A stretch of 64,000 nt of DNA. Origin: Legionella moravica DSM 19234 (GTDB lineage: Bacteria > Pseudomonadota > Gammaproteobacteria > Legionellales > Legionellaceae). The stretch lies in the NCBI RefSeq assembly GCF_000423305.1, contig NZ_AUHS01000003.1, positions 62,001 to 126,000 of the forward strand, written 5' to 3'. A program made the translations under genes and the position numbers. The notes beneath the pieces were generated by a model that worked only from the letters and a program-made list of their open reading frames with translations, searched no databases and was not told the origin of the DNA. Positions 1 through 8,194 of this stretch are shown one piece after another. Within the stretch, counting starts at the first letter, position 1. Each line of letters starts with the position of its first letter.

Positions 1-367
1 TGCTGTCAAAGCCTTCGCAAGCAGCTAATAACGTCCCGGCAATTGCCAAAAGAATAAATTTATTTTGATTACTTGATGAGGCTGGTGGCTCTGCTTTTCT
101 AACATAGGCATTAGTGCCTGGCATGGCGGTCAAAAGATCTTTTAATAATTCAGCACGCAACGAAGCAATAATGAACTCAATTTTTTCTTTATAGGTTTTG
201 GAAGAAGTCTCTGGAATTTTGAGTTCATCAGCCAGCCAATCAATCAATCGTACTGAGTCTACTGGGGAAACCAAAAATTCAGGAATTACAGCTTCAGGTC
301 CATAAGCAGTGATCAATTCGTTCATTAATTTCTGAGAAGTTTCACTTAATTCAACCTGCACTCCCAT
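1..367 (-). CDS. Partial hypothetical protein, 3' end outside window
   Basis: An open frame runs from an ATG at 367 to the left edge of the window without a stop, giving about 122 residues of the N-terminal part. It is not in a family I recognise. The visible part is mostly polar and helical, with an acidic, leucine-rich stretch at residues 10-80, followed by a Pro/Ser/Asn linker and a hydrophobic segment around residues 103-117 that could be a membrane anchor or a hydrophobic helix. This would leave a short cytoplasmic N-terminal domain before the membrane. It is transcribed leftward, as is the peptide transporter upstream, but 469 bases separate them, so it probably has its own promoter. 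Function unknown; the call rests on an uninterrupted frame and sensible composition. Confidence 0.6.
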   Translation of the reverse strand, partial: MGVQVELSETSQKLMNELITAYGPEAVIPEFLVSPVDSVRLIDWLADELKIPETSSKTYKEKIEFIIASLRAELLKDLLTAMPGTNAYVRKAEPPASSSNQNKFILLAIAGTLLAACEGFDS

Positions 368-679
368 GCCCGCTCCTTACTCTTTTGAATTTGAAATTTT
401 AATATGAGGCAGTATTTATTTTTAAATTGTTCCGGTAATACCTCGCCAGTGACGACATTTTAACCAATTATAATTAAATAAACATTAAGTGATCAGTATA
501 ATAACAACTTATGGGCGTAATTTGAATTTGATATGCTGAAATAAAGGATCCTGGAACAGAATTGCAGTTAGGAGTTAGTTTTCTGAATCATTAAAAGCGC
601 AGTACATAGGCATAAAGCACTATTATACGCCGATTTCAAAAATATGGTATCTTGGAGAAAAGTCAGATTTGCGTGCAGG

Positions 680-753
680 TTGAGCGAAAACCATTCTGAA
701 AAAGCGCAGCATAGATGACTATGTGAGCATTTTTCAGAATGGTTTTCGCTCAA
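680..753. repeat. 24-bp perfect inverted repeat, long hairpin
   Basis: Bases 680-703 and 730-753 are perfect reverse complements (24 bp) separated by 26 bases. The spacer itself holds a further 5-bp complementary pair (catag/ctatg), so the whole stretch could fold into one long imperfect hairpin. It lies 84 bases past the stop of the leftward peptide transporter gene, inside a 469-base region (368-836) in which I see no gene. There is no T-run on either side, so it is not a textbook terminator. A dispersed hairpin repeat, a processed RNA element or an mRNA-stabilising 3' structure are all possible. Confidence 0.75.
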
Positions 754-836
754 GATGCACCAAATATGGCTTTTCAATGAGTTGTGCACAAGAGCCAGGG
801 ACAAGGCCGCGGCAAATCAAAGAGATATCACTGCCC

Positions 837-2339
837 TTAATGGCTGGGAATATACGTGGTTGAAAACTCAACTGATTCGATTTCATTATTCGAACTTTTG
901 TTGTTTGTAGCAATATATCGGCTTAAGCGCGGTGATAAAATCCACATAATCAAAGCAATCATCAACGTTACAAGACCGATACAGGCAAACACATTAGTGT
1001 AAATAAAGAGAGACTCAACGCCAGGTTTTATGTTCTCGGGAAGCGCTGTATATGAAGCCACATAAGCCCCTATAAATCCAGCCACTGAAGAAGTCAAAAA
1101 CCACATACCCATTACAAAGCCAACAATCCGGGTTGGAACCAATTCGGCAACCATAGCAACCCCGAGAGCGGAAACCAGGAGTTCTCCGAGACTTTGAAAT
1201 AAGTAACTGAATATAAGCCACCAGGAAGAGACCATGCCATTATCGGTATAAAAATAGCGGGCAAAATAAAGCATCAAGAAGCTCACCGCACACATCGTCA
1301 TTCCCAGAGCAAATTTGTAAGGGATTGAAAACAAAATTCCTTTGCGATTTAAGGCCCCGTAAATATAAGCTAATACTGGACTCATCAACACGATCCAGAT
1401 GGGATTAAGTGCCTGAAAACTTTGTGCATCAAAAGTTATCCCCATGACATTGGGAATCACATTGTTTACCGCGAACAAATTAAGTGACGTAGGCATTTGT
1501 TGGTAAAGAGTAAAGAAAATGACCGCCTCCACCATTAAAACAAGAGCCACGAGCATTTTCATAAATGCAGCTCTTTTTTCTTTCCTCATCATCAACCCAT
1601 ATGCTACAAGGACCAATATGGTGATACACCACAACAAATTTTTAGCAATCATCACGTGTTGGAGTAAATAAGCGGACAGTTCAGTGAAGAATACAATGCC
1701 AACAAAGATTAAAGACCAATGCCAAAGCGTCATCTTGCGCATGTCTGCTTCAGTATTTATATGAGCAACATGGTGATGTTGAAACCAGTAATTGGCAAGC
1801 CCCAGAACAAGTCCTATTGCACTGATTAAGTATGCATACGAATAGCCGTATTGACTGGAGATAGAAGGCCCAACAATCAAAGCAACCATACTGCCTAAAT
1901 TAATAGCCATATAATAAAGAGTAAACCCGCCATGCAACCGAGGATCATTTTCTTCATAACATTTTGAAAGTAAATTAGATGGGTTTGCTTTAAACAAACC
2001 ATTACCCACACATATCAATCCCAAGGCCAGAAAAACATGCTCCTTATCAACAAAAGCAAGGGAAAAATAGCCTGCGACCAAGACCACCAAACCCAACACA
2101 ATAGTCCTCTTGGTACCTAGAACCCGATCGCCCATATATCCGCCAATGACCACCATACCATAAACCAAAGCAGAAAAGGCTCCGAAGGTATAGTAGGATA
2201 CCATATCACTGTATCCTAAATATCGGATAAAATAGAGAGTGAGAATACCCTGGACTGTATAAAAACCGAATCTCTCCCACAATTCCAACATAAAAATCAT
2301 GTGAAATGCGCGCGGTTGTTCACGTAATAAATTCAGCAT
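837..2339 (-). CDS. POT-family proton-dependent oligopeptide transporter
   Basis: A 500-residue polytopic membrane protein of the proton-coupled oligopeptide transporter (POT/PTR2) branch of the major facilitator superfamily, expected to import di- and tripeptides across the inner membrane. The N-terminal part carries the family signature ELWERFGFYTVQGIL at about residues 19-33 (the ExxERF motif used in proton coupling), followed by regularly spaced hydrophobic helices. Length fits the bacterial DtpA/YdgR group. The start has an AGGA-type ribosome site just upstream. Legionella uses amino acids as its main carbon source, so peptide import matches its lifestyle and the several peptidases in this window. 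The substrate range cannot be read from the sequence. Confidence 0.92.
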   Translation of the reverse strand: MLNLLREQPRAFHMIFMLELWERFGFYTVQGILTLYFIRYLGYSDMVSYYTFGAFSALVYGMVVIGGYMGDRVLGTKRTIVLGLVVLVAGYFSLAFVDKEHVFLALGLICVGNGLFKANPSNLLSKCYEENDPRLHGGFTLYYMAINLGSMVALIVGPSISSQYGYSYAYLISAIGLVLGLANYWFQHHHVAHINTEADMRKMTLWHWSLIFVGIVFFTELSAYLLQHVMIAKNLLWCITILVLVAYGLMMRKEKRAAFMKMLVALVLMVEAVIFFTLYQQMPTSLNLFAVNNVIPNVMGITFDAQSFQALNPIWIVLMSPVLAYIYGALNRKGILFSIPYKFALGMTMCAVSFLMLYFARYFYTDNGMVSSWWLIFSYLFQSLGELLVSALGVAMVAELVPTRIVGFVMGMWFLTSSVAGFIGAYVASYTALPENIKPGVESLFIYTNVFACIGLVTLMIALIMWILSPRLSRYIATNNKSSNNEIESVEFSTTYIPSH

Positions 2340-2428
2340 GAGTCCTTATTCCTTAAGGAGGGTAAAATTTTAAATTATAGGAATTTTTTGCTTTTTGCAA
2401 CGGACTTTCAAAGATAAATATTATGGAG

Positions 2429-3964
2429 TCAGGGATGCTCACTAACCGCTTCATTTTCCCCTTCATCTTCAGTATCGACAACTTCTGAATCCATGTTCGC
2501 ATCAGGAGTTGGCTCTGGCTTAAATAATAAAGTTCGTTTCGGTTTTAAACCATCCCCATCCAGTTCAGAAACATTGTCTGATTCATCAGACTGTTCATGC
2601 TGATGCTCCGAGTATTCTTTAATAGCCTCCTTGCTCATTAAACTAGCCAATACAACGGCAGTAGAATCGACTTCGTGAACCATTAATCCATGCTCGGGTA
2701 CAAAATCTTGAGAAACAGTTGGGGCAATGACTTTGCTCTCAGGAAACTCATCATCAGGAATCTCACTATTAGTGACCGCACTATTGAGCAATTGATCATC
2801 AGGTGATATTGGACTGGATACAGGGTTATTGGACTCTAAAATATTCTCTAAAACGGCCTTATGACTATCCTCCAGCTGATGATCGTTCTCCAAATGCTCT
2901 TTTGACTCGTTTTGAACTGGCTCTTCAGTGGGTTTAAATTGATTGATTAACCAATTACCAAGGAATTTAAATACCGGGGTCATTAACCTTGCGAAAAGAT
3001 AAACCCCACCGGCTATCGCAGCACCAGCGAGTATCCATCCACCTACAGGAGGAACAAATAAGGTCACCACAAGGCCAATAATGGATAGTGACGTTAAACC
3101 AATACCAATGCTTTTATCCAGTACACGCATCATACCGACACGCGCTATTTTTTGTTCTATATGGAGCTCTTGATTTTTCAAATCAGAAAGTAGCGATTTT
3201 TGTGAATTATAGCGCTCTTCTAAATCCTTAATGTTCAATGCCAGCAATTCATCCCCGGTCGATGCAGTCAATTGTTGTTCTAAATCTTTAGCCTCTTCCT
3301 GGAGAGTTTTCATCTCCTCCTCTGCCTTGATAATTTCTTCATGGAGCAACTTTCGCTCTCTACCCAGTTTGTATTGATTGATAAGGGTTCGAGCCAATAA
3401 AAAGATACCAAAAACCAAACCAGTCCCCGCGCTAACAAAAGCAATCACTGGAGCAGTCACTGGACTAACGAGAGCGGTTATTGTAAGACCTAATAAAAAT
3501 GCGGAATAAGCCCATCTTAAGTTAGTACTCATTTTAATAGGAATTTTTTCATTAAAGAGATAGGCTGCAAAATAAATCAAAGGGATACGGACAAAATCAA
3601 GAATAGCCATGGCAAGCACTGCGTAATGAAATCCATGGGCTATCGATTCGTTTCCAAAAGAATCATTCACTTCAGTGACGCGTTCGCCTATGTTGATAGC
3701 GGTATCTGCTGCATCATCAAACTTTAGAGAAAATTTTGATACCCAGGGAATTCGGGCTAAGGCCGATCTTAATAATGATTTTTTGGTTAAAGGAACCAAT
3801 GTGTAATTGACAGGAGCTTGAATAGCCTTCAAAACCTCAATCTGCCCTGTTTTATCCTGCTCATCTTCTTTTACACCACTATCGAGTACCATAGTGTCAC
3901 GCATCAGTGAAATATCTGTATAAATAATATACCAATTAATTCTTAAGATAAAATGACGTGTCAT
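2429..3964 (-). CDS. Coiled-coil multi-pass membrane protein, Dot/Icm effector candidate
   Basis: About 511 residues when started at the ATG at 3964, which has an AAGGAAG ribosome site five bases upstream; an ATG at 3985 in the same frame lacks one. Hydrophobic segments lie around residues 115-140, 150-195 and 290-330. They flank a strongly charged coiled coil (about 205-270) rich in Glu, Lys, Leu and Gln. The last 150 residues are hydrophilic, disordered-looking and very acidic, with repeated Glu/Asp/Ser runs near the end, a composition typical of Dot/Icm secretion signals. I recognise no enzyme domain. The position suggests the Lem29 (lpg2804) locus of strain Philadelphia, but that match is from memory. 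The gene is divergent from the patatin gene, with starts only 67 bases apart. Confidence 0.72.
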   Translation of the reverse strand: MTRHFILRINWYIIYTDISLMRDTMVLDSGVKEDEQDKTGQIEVLKAIQAPVNYTLVPLTKKSLLRSALARIPWVSKFSLKFDDAADTAINIGERVTEVNDSFGNESIAHGFHYAVLAMAILDFVRIPLIYFAAYLFNEKIPIKMSTNLRWAYSAFLLGLTITALVSPVTAPVIAFVSAGTGLVFGIFLLARTLINQYKLGRERKLLHEEIIKAEEEMKTLQEEAKDLEQQLTASTGDELLALNIKDLEERYNSQKSLLSDLKNQELHIEQKIARVGMMRVLDKSIGIGLTSLSIIGLVVTLFVPPVGGWILAGAAIAGGVYLFARLMTPVFKFLGNWLINQFKPTEEPVQNESKEHLENDHQLEDSHKAVLENILESNNPVSSPISPDDQLLNSAVTNSEIPDDEFPESKVIAPTVSQDFVPEHGLMVHEVDSTAVVLASLMSKEAIKEYSEHQHEQSDESDNVSELDGDGLKPKRTLLFKPEPTPDANMDSEVVDTEDEGENEAVSEHP

Positions 3965-4031
3965 TTCTTCCTTGGAAATTTTCATTAAAATCAGCTATAT
4001 TTTCCAATATAATAATTAAAAAAAAATCACG

Positions 4032-5141
4032 ATGGTTAAAAAAGCCCTTTATCTAGCAGGTGGTGGTGCCCGAGGCGCCTATCAAGCAGGCGTTCTGAAA
4101 GCAATCGGTCATATACTGCAAACCAAAAAACTTCCCTTCGATATGGTGAGTGGAGTGAGTGTCGGCAGTATCAACGCTGCCGTACTCGTAGAAAACGCCG
4201 ATGATTTTCCTGCTGGACTGGATAAACTGGAATCTATATGGGGCGAAATTCATTGCCAACAAATATATAAAGCCAGTAATTATGAACTAGGCAAATCCGT
4301 GATGCGAAACCTGAGTACCTTGATAATAAAACAACGTCAGGCGGGTCATCTTCTGGATACCTCCCCTTTGCGCCAATTTCTTGAAGAAACCATAGATTTC
4401 ACTCGTATTGAGCAAAATATTGCAGCAGGTAATCTGGATACCTTCGAAGTTTTAACTGCACGCTATGAAACACACCAAACCATTTCGTTTTATGATCATT
4501 GCCAACCTGAATTTGAAGATTGGAATTACCCTCGTCATAGCAGTCAACGAGCAACGATTAACGCTGAGCATATTTTAGCATCCAGCGCCTTACCTTTATT
4601 CTTTCCGCCAATTCATCTTGATGGATTTCATTACGGTGATGGAAGCGTGGGACTTGGTACTCCGCTAAGAGGGGCAATACGATCTCATGTCGATAAAATC
4701 ATGATCCTGGGTACAAGAGAACTTCCTGAATTCACGGACCCTGAAACCTTACGAAACGGTGACATTGCATTTGCTCATATATTGGGAAATATGATGAATG
4801 GGTTGTTCCTGGACAATCTTGATAGAGATATTGAGATGGTCAACCGGATGAATGAAATAGCTACTCTTCTGTCCATGTGGAAAAAGCGCCGTTCGCCATG
4901 GCGACCAATAACAACCCTACACCTTCGCCCAAGCAGAGACATGGCTTCTGTAGCACAAGAACACTTTCAAAGTATGCCGGCTTTACTCCGTTATCTGCTC
5001 AACATTCTGGGAGCAAAGAGCCACTCAGGTGACCTTTTAAGCTTTTTGCTTTTTGAAAAAGAATTTACTCGTGTGCTGCTTGATCTAGGCTATCAGGACA
5101 CGATTGCATCTGCTGATGAAGTGACCGCTTTTTTTAGTTAG
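4032..5141 (+). CDS. Patatin-like phospholipase
   Basis: A 369-residue patatin-family acyl hydrolase, expected to cleave fatty acids from phospholipids or related lipids. The oxyanion loop GGGARG is at residues 10-15, the nucleophile elbow GVSVG at 41-45 (Ser43), and the catalytic Asp203 lies in a DGS motif where most patatins have DGG or DGA. The domain spans about residues 5-215, and the rest is helical with no obvious membrane segment or signal peptide. L. pneumophila encodes many patatins, some secreted by Dot/Icm (VipD, VpdA-C). This one is compact and lacks their long C-terminal Rab-binding region, so it may be a housekeeping enzyme instead. A terminator-like hairpin lies about 190 bases downstream. 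Confidence 0.88.
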   Translation: MVKKALYLAGGGARGAYQAGVLKAIGHILQTKKLPFDMVSGVSVGSINAAVLVENADDFPAGLDKLESIWGEIHCQQIYKASNYELGKSVMRNLSTLIIKQRQAGHLLDTSPLRQFLEETIDFTRIEQNIAAGNLDTFEVLTARYETHQTISFYDHCQPEFEDWNYPRHSSQRATINAEHILASSALPLFFPPIHLDGFHYGDGSVGLGTPLRGAIRSHVDKIMILGTRELPEFTDPETLRNGDIAFAHILGNMMNGLFLDNLDRDIEMVNRMNEIATLLSMWKKRRSPWRPITTLHLRPSRDMASVAQEHFQSMPALLRYLLNILGAKSHSGDLLSFLLFEKEFTRVLLDLGYQDTIASADEVTAFFS

Positions 5142-5144
5142 TTA

Positions 5145-5490
5145 GTAACTACCCACGTCATCCCGTTCGCAGTGAGGGATCTCCTGTCTGGTGGCACAAT
5201 TTTAAAGAATCAAATGGGGCTAATGTGCCAAATGCAATTTGGTTAAATCTTACCAGTGTTGCACTGGAAATCTGAATACCATATAAATCAGAAAATATCG
5301 GCTGAAACCTGTTTTCAGGAATAAAATGCTGGAATTTTCGTGAATATGGGCTTCCAGCTTTTTTAGCACAGCAGAAGTTCTCATTCAGTTATTTGGTCAT
5401 GAGCAAATAATTTTTCAAGTGTTTTGAACTTATTGATTACGTGCCTTTTGCTGGAGATCCCTCACTGCCTTCGGGAGTTGGTAGTTACGT
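5145..5490. repeat. Inverted-repeat intergenic element
   Basis: The ends of this 345-base stretch are imperfect reverse complements. The left arm (about 5145-5187) and right arm (about 5452-5489) share a conserved core agtgagggatctcc and a matching gtaactacc-type end. No reading frame is supported inside. It resembles the palindromic intergenic repeats found elsewhere in this window and is most likely a decayed non-autonomous mobile element. The interior carries the terminator-like hairpin at 5328-5364. Confidence 0.5.
5328..5364 (+). terminator. Rho-independent terminator
   Basis: A 7-bp stem (gctggaa at 5328-5334, ttccagc at 5352-5358) is followed directly by six T residues on the plus strand. 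It is the first good terminator after the patatin gene, although about 190 bases from its stop, and sits within the inverted-repeat element. Confidence 0.5.
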
Positions 5491-5767
5491 TAATTAATCG
5501 ATGTAAAATATTTGTTCAATATTTGCGATTGTAGTGATGTTTAACTACATTTGAATTAAATATAATTACAGAATTAACATATGTCTACAAAACTATACAA
5601 GCTAGAGTGGATAACCATTTGAAAGAAGTCGGAGATGGCATTTTAAAAATGCTAGGAGTTATAACGAAATAAGCCTTAAAATACTATCAAATAAAGGGAA
5701 TTTAAAAGAAATTCATATAGTGTCGAAATAGCTAAAACCCACTATTTTTAATTCGTTGTAAACAAGT

Positions 5768-5848
5768 CGTCGTTGCGATCGAAGTGAAGCAGTACAACAT
5801 GTTAGCAAAGGCTCGATCTGGATTGCTTTGCTAACGCTCGTAATGACG
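5768..5848. repeat. Short palindromic intergenic repeat
   Basis: The ends, cgtcgttgcgatcg on the left and cgctcgtaatgacg on the right, are imperfect reverse complements and fit the widespread palindrome built on CGTCATTGCGAGCG. It lies just downstream of aroE. The gene-free stretch 5142-5875 holds only this repeat and the larger element to its left. Confidence 0.5.
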
Positions 5849-5875
5849 TTCCTTTATGCAATAAACAAATTGTGA

Positions 5876-6682
5876 TCACATCCCCCTATCAGGACGCAAA
5901 AATTTTATAACCGGCTCTGAGGATGGCCTAACTCCATTCCAAATATAAAAGGCTTCTGCAGCTTGTTCGACTAACATGCCCAAACCATCAACAGCCTGAC
6001 ATCCCATCGCTTTTGCGTACTTAACAAAGGGAGTGATGCCCTGTTGAGTGTAAGCCAGATCATAACACAACGGACTGTTTCTCATGACTTCTTCTGGCAA
6101 AACCAACCCATGTCCCTCGAGGCTGGCTGAAGTTGCATTAATTATCAAATCGAAAATCCCGCTCACTTTATCCAGGTGGTTCACTCTGATTTGCGGGAAG
6201 GCCTTCTGCAGCTCTTCCGCTTTTTCAACAGTCCGATTGGCAACTGTTATTGAATTGGGGTTCATTTCCAATAAAGGATAAAGAATGCCTCGAGTCGCCC
6301 CACCTGCTCCTAAAATTAATATATTTGTATTTTGCAGTTCAAACATGCGGGTTAAATCACAAACCAAACCAATTCCATCCGTATTATCTGAATGCAGAAT
6401 GTCATCCTTCATCCACAATGTATTCGCTGCACCAGCTAATGAACAACGAGGGGTGCGTACTTTTGCCAATTCAAATGCTCGTTGTTTATAAGGCAGCGTC
6501 ACATTAAGTCCTTTGCCTCCGAGGGCAAAGAACTCAATGACCTGTTGCTCCAATGAAAAATCCTCTCCTTTAATTTGTTCATAAGTCAAAGATATCTTCA
6601 TTTGTCGAGCAAATTGCTGATGGATCACAGGTGACAAACTGTGTCCGATCGGATTTCCTATAACTGCAAATCGTTGTAACAT
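5876..6682 (-). CDS. aroE: Shikimate 5-dehydrogenase
   Basis: A 268-residue enzyme reducing 3-dehydroshikimate to shikimate with NADPH in the cytoplasmic chorismate pathway. The substrate-binding motif HSLSPVIH is at residues 14-21, the catalytic lysine is Lys66 in NVTLPYK, the catalytic aspartate is Asp102 in DNTDG, and the NADP loop GAGGAT is at 125-130. Length and architecture are those of AroE rather than the related YdiB or SDH-L forms, though that split cannot be settled by eye. The gene stands alone between intergenic repeats, with no aro gene beside it. Confidence 0.95.
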   Translation of the reverse strand: MLQRFAVIGNPIGHSLSPVIHQQFARQMKISLTYEQIKGEDFSLEQQVIEFFALGGKGLNVTLPYKQRAFELAKVRTPRCSLAGAANTLWMKDDILHSDNTDGIGLVCDLTRMFELQNTNILILGAGGATRGILYPLLEMNPNSITVANRTVEKAEELQKAFPQIRVNHLDKVSGIFDLIINATSASLEGHGLVLPEEVMRNSPLCYDLAYTQQGITPFVKYAKAMGCQAVDGLGMLVEQAAEAFYIWNGVRPSSEPVIKFLRPDRGM

Positions 6683-6931
6683 TATTTGGCCTGCTCATAC
6701 TGTTCAATCTCATTAACCCATGACTAATTCATTGTTGCATCATTAAACTTGAATCCATCAATTTTTTATTGCATCTACTTTAGGTATCTACTACCAGATG
6801 CCCTGTAGTCAGGGTCACTTACGCTCTAGAGCGCCATTAAGACCTTGAACCAACGACTGTTCTAAATTTGAACAATTCCATACCAAAGCCTATTATTAAT
6901 AATACCATAGAAAAAAAGGCTGATTTAAACC

Positions 6932-7711
6932 ATGCCCAGTAAAATGAGCCAGCTGACCCAACATGCATTACTATACCAGTTGATCACAAGTGAAGAGCGT
7001 TATCAAAACTTCATGAATGCATCTTCAGACGCCATTTTTGTGCATGACTTAAATGGCGTTATACTGGATGTTAACAATGAAGCGTGCATCTCTTTAGGAT
7101 ATTCTCGTCAACAACTCATCAATTCTTATGCTTGGGAAATAGAGATTGCTATTACACAAGAAACAATCAAACAAAATATTATAAAACTAACTTATGGACC
7201 TTTTAATCTAGAAGGTCTGCACAGAAGAAAAGATGGTTCTACTTTTCCTGTTGATGTGCGATTAAGTATGTTTAGCACTATGGGGAACCAATTTGTATTA
7301 GCTATCGTTAGAGATATATCAGAGCAAAAACGAGCAGAAGCGACGATAAAAAAATTAACCCGTGCACTGGACCAAAGCCCATTATTAATTGTTATTACCG
7401 ACAAAGCAGGTACTATCGACTACGTTAACCAGCAAGTTATCAAGAGAACAGGTTATAATAATCACGAAATTGTCGGCAAAAATTTCCTGATTTTAAAATC
7501 AGAAAATGCGCCCCTGGACACGTATCAATCCATTTTAGAACATTTAACAAAAAAGAACGAATGGCATGGAGATTTATTAATCAAAAATAAAAAAGGTGAG
7601 CATCTTCAGTTCACAGGAGTTTTTTCACCATTACGTGATGAAACAAATAACCAAATTATTCAATATTTAATTGTCATCGAAGAAGTACCAAAGAAAAAGA
7701 ATTCGAAATAA
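6932..7711 (+). CDS. PAS-PAS domain sensory protein without output domain
   Basis: A 259-residue protein made of two PAS domains, about residues 20-135 and 140-255. The first has DAIFVHDLNGVILDVNNEA and a PAC-type tail (FVLAIVRDISEQKRAE); the second has LIVITDKAGTIDYVNQ. Such domains bind small ligands or cofactors and usually feed a kinase, GGDEF or EAL domain, but here the protein stops after the second PAC. No signal peptide or membrane segment is visible. It may act by protein-protein contact, or be the N-terminal remnant of a longer sensor. A TA-flanked repeat element begins 103 bases past its stop, so loss of a 3' part by insertion or deletion is possible. Confidence 0.85.
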   Translation: MPSKMSQLTQHALLYQLITSEERYQNFMNASSDAIFVHDLNGVILDVNNEACISLGYSRQQLINSYAWEIEIAITQETIKQNIIKLTYGPFNLEGLHRRKDGSTFPVDVRLSMFSTMGNQFVLAIVRDISEQKRAEATIKKLTRALDQSPLLIVITDKAGTIDYVNQQVIKRTGYNNHEIVGKNFLILKSENAPLDTYQSILEHLTKKNEWHGDLLIKNKKGEHLQFTGVFSPLRDETNNQIIQYLIVIEEVPKKKNSK

Positions 7712-7814
7712 TGCTTTTCAGAGATTATTGGGCCAATTTCCTGTCCTGCAATTGAACACTGGTCAAAAAACAAACGAGTTTAATCCATTAACTATAAGAA
7801 TCAACCGGATACTA

Positions 7815-7974
7815 GGGTCTGTTGACCATTCAAGTTTCGACGTCCCGCGACTTCTTCGCGGGATCCAATCCAATCTTTATAGGCGCAATATATTCTTGTT
7901 TTGCGCAAGATCTATCGATTCCGCGAACAAGTCGCGGAAAGTAGGCTTGAACATAATGAAATATAAACAGCCCC
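7815..7974. mobile_element. 160-bp TA-flanked MITE-like element, copy 1
   Basis: The ends are gggtctgttgac on the left and the complement of ggggctgtt on the right, bounded on both sides by TA. Inside are two short hairpins, cccgcga/tcgcggg and ttccgcga/tcgcggaa. The same element recurs in reverse orientation at 10182-10340, also between TA dinucleotides. The end sequence and TA target resemble IS5-type elements, so this is probably a non-autonomous derivative. It makes up most of what is in the gene-free stretch 7712-8194. Confidence 0.78.
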
Positions 7975-8194
7975 TAATAATGGAAAATGTCTTAATCCAT
8001 GGAGCAGTTTTATCAATAATTGAAAATAATGATCATTTTATGTAGACATAATTCACAAGCTTTGTTACAGATAGAACTGATTTAGCTCATCATCAACAGA
8101 GGATGTAAGTACAGGAGGACTTCATTTTTTCTTAAGTATTTTATGCATATAATCCAATTATTGATCTAGTCAAGCATTTAAATGGGGTTGCCTA

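Noticed and set aside
568..804. 78-residue frame on the minus strand
   Set aside because: It lies over the perfect inverted repeat at 680-753; the product is low-quality Cys/His-rich sequence arising from the hairpin, with no ribosome site.
7671..8045. 124-residue frame on the plus strand
   Set aside because: It runs through the TA-flanked repeat element and overlaps the PAS gene; its sequence does not resemble a protein family, so it is a chance frame.
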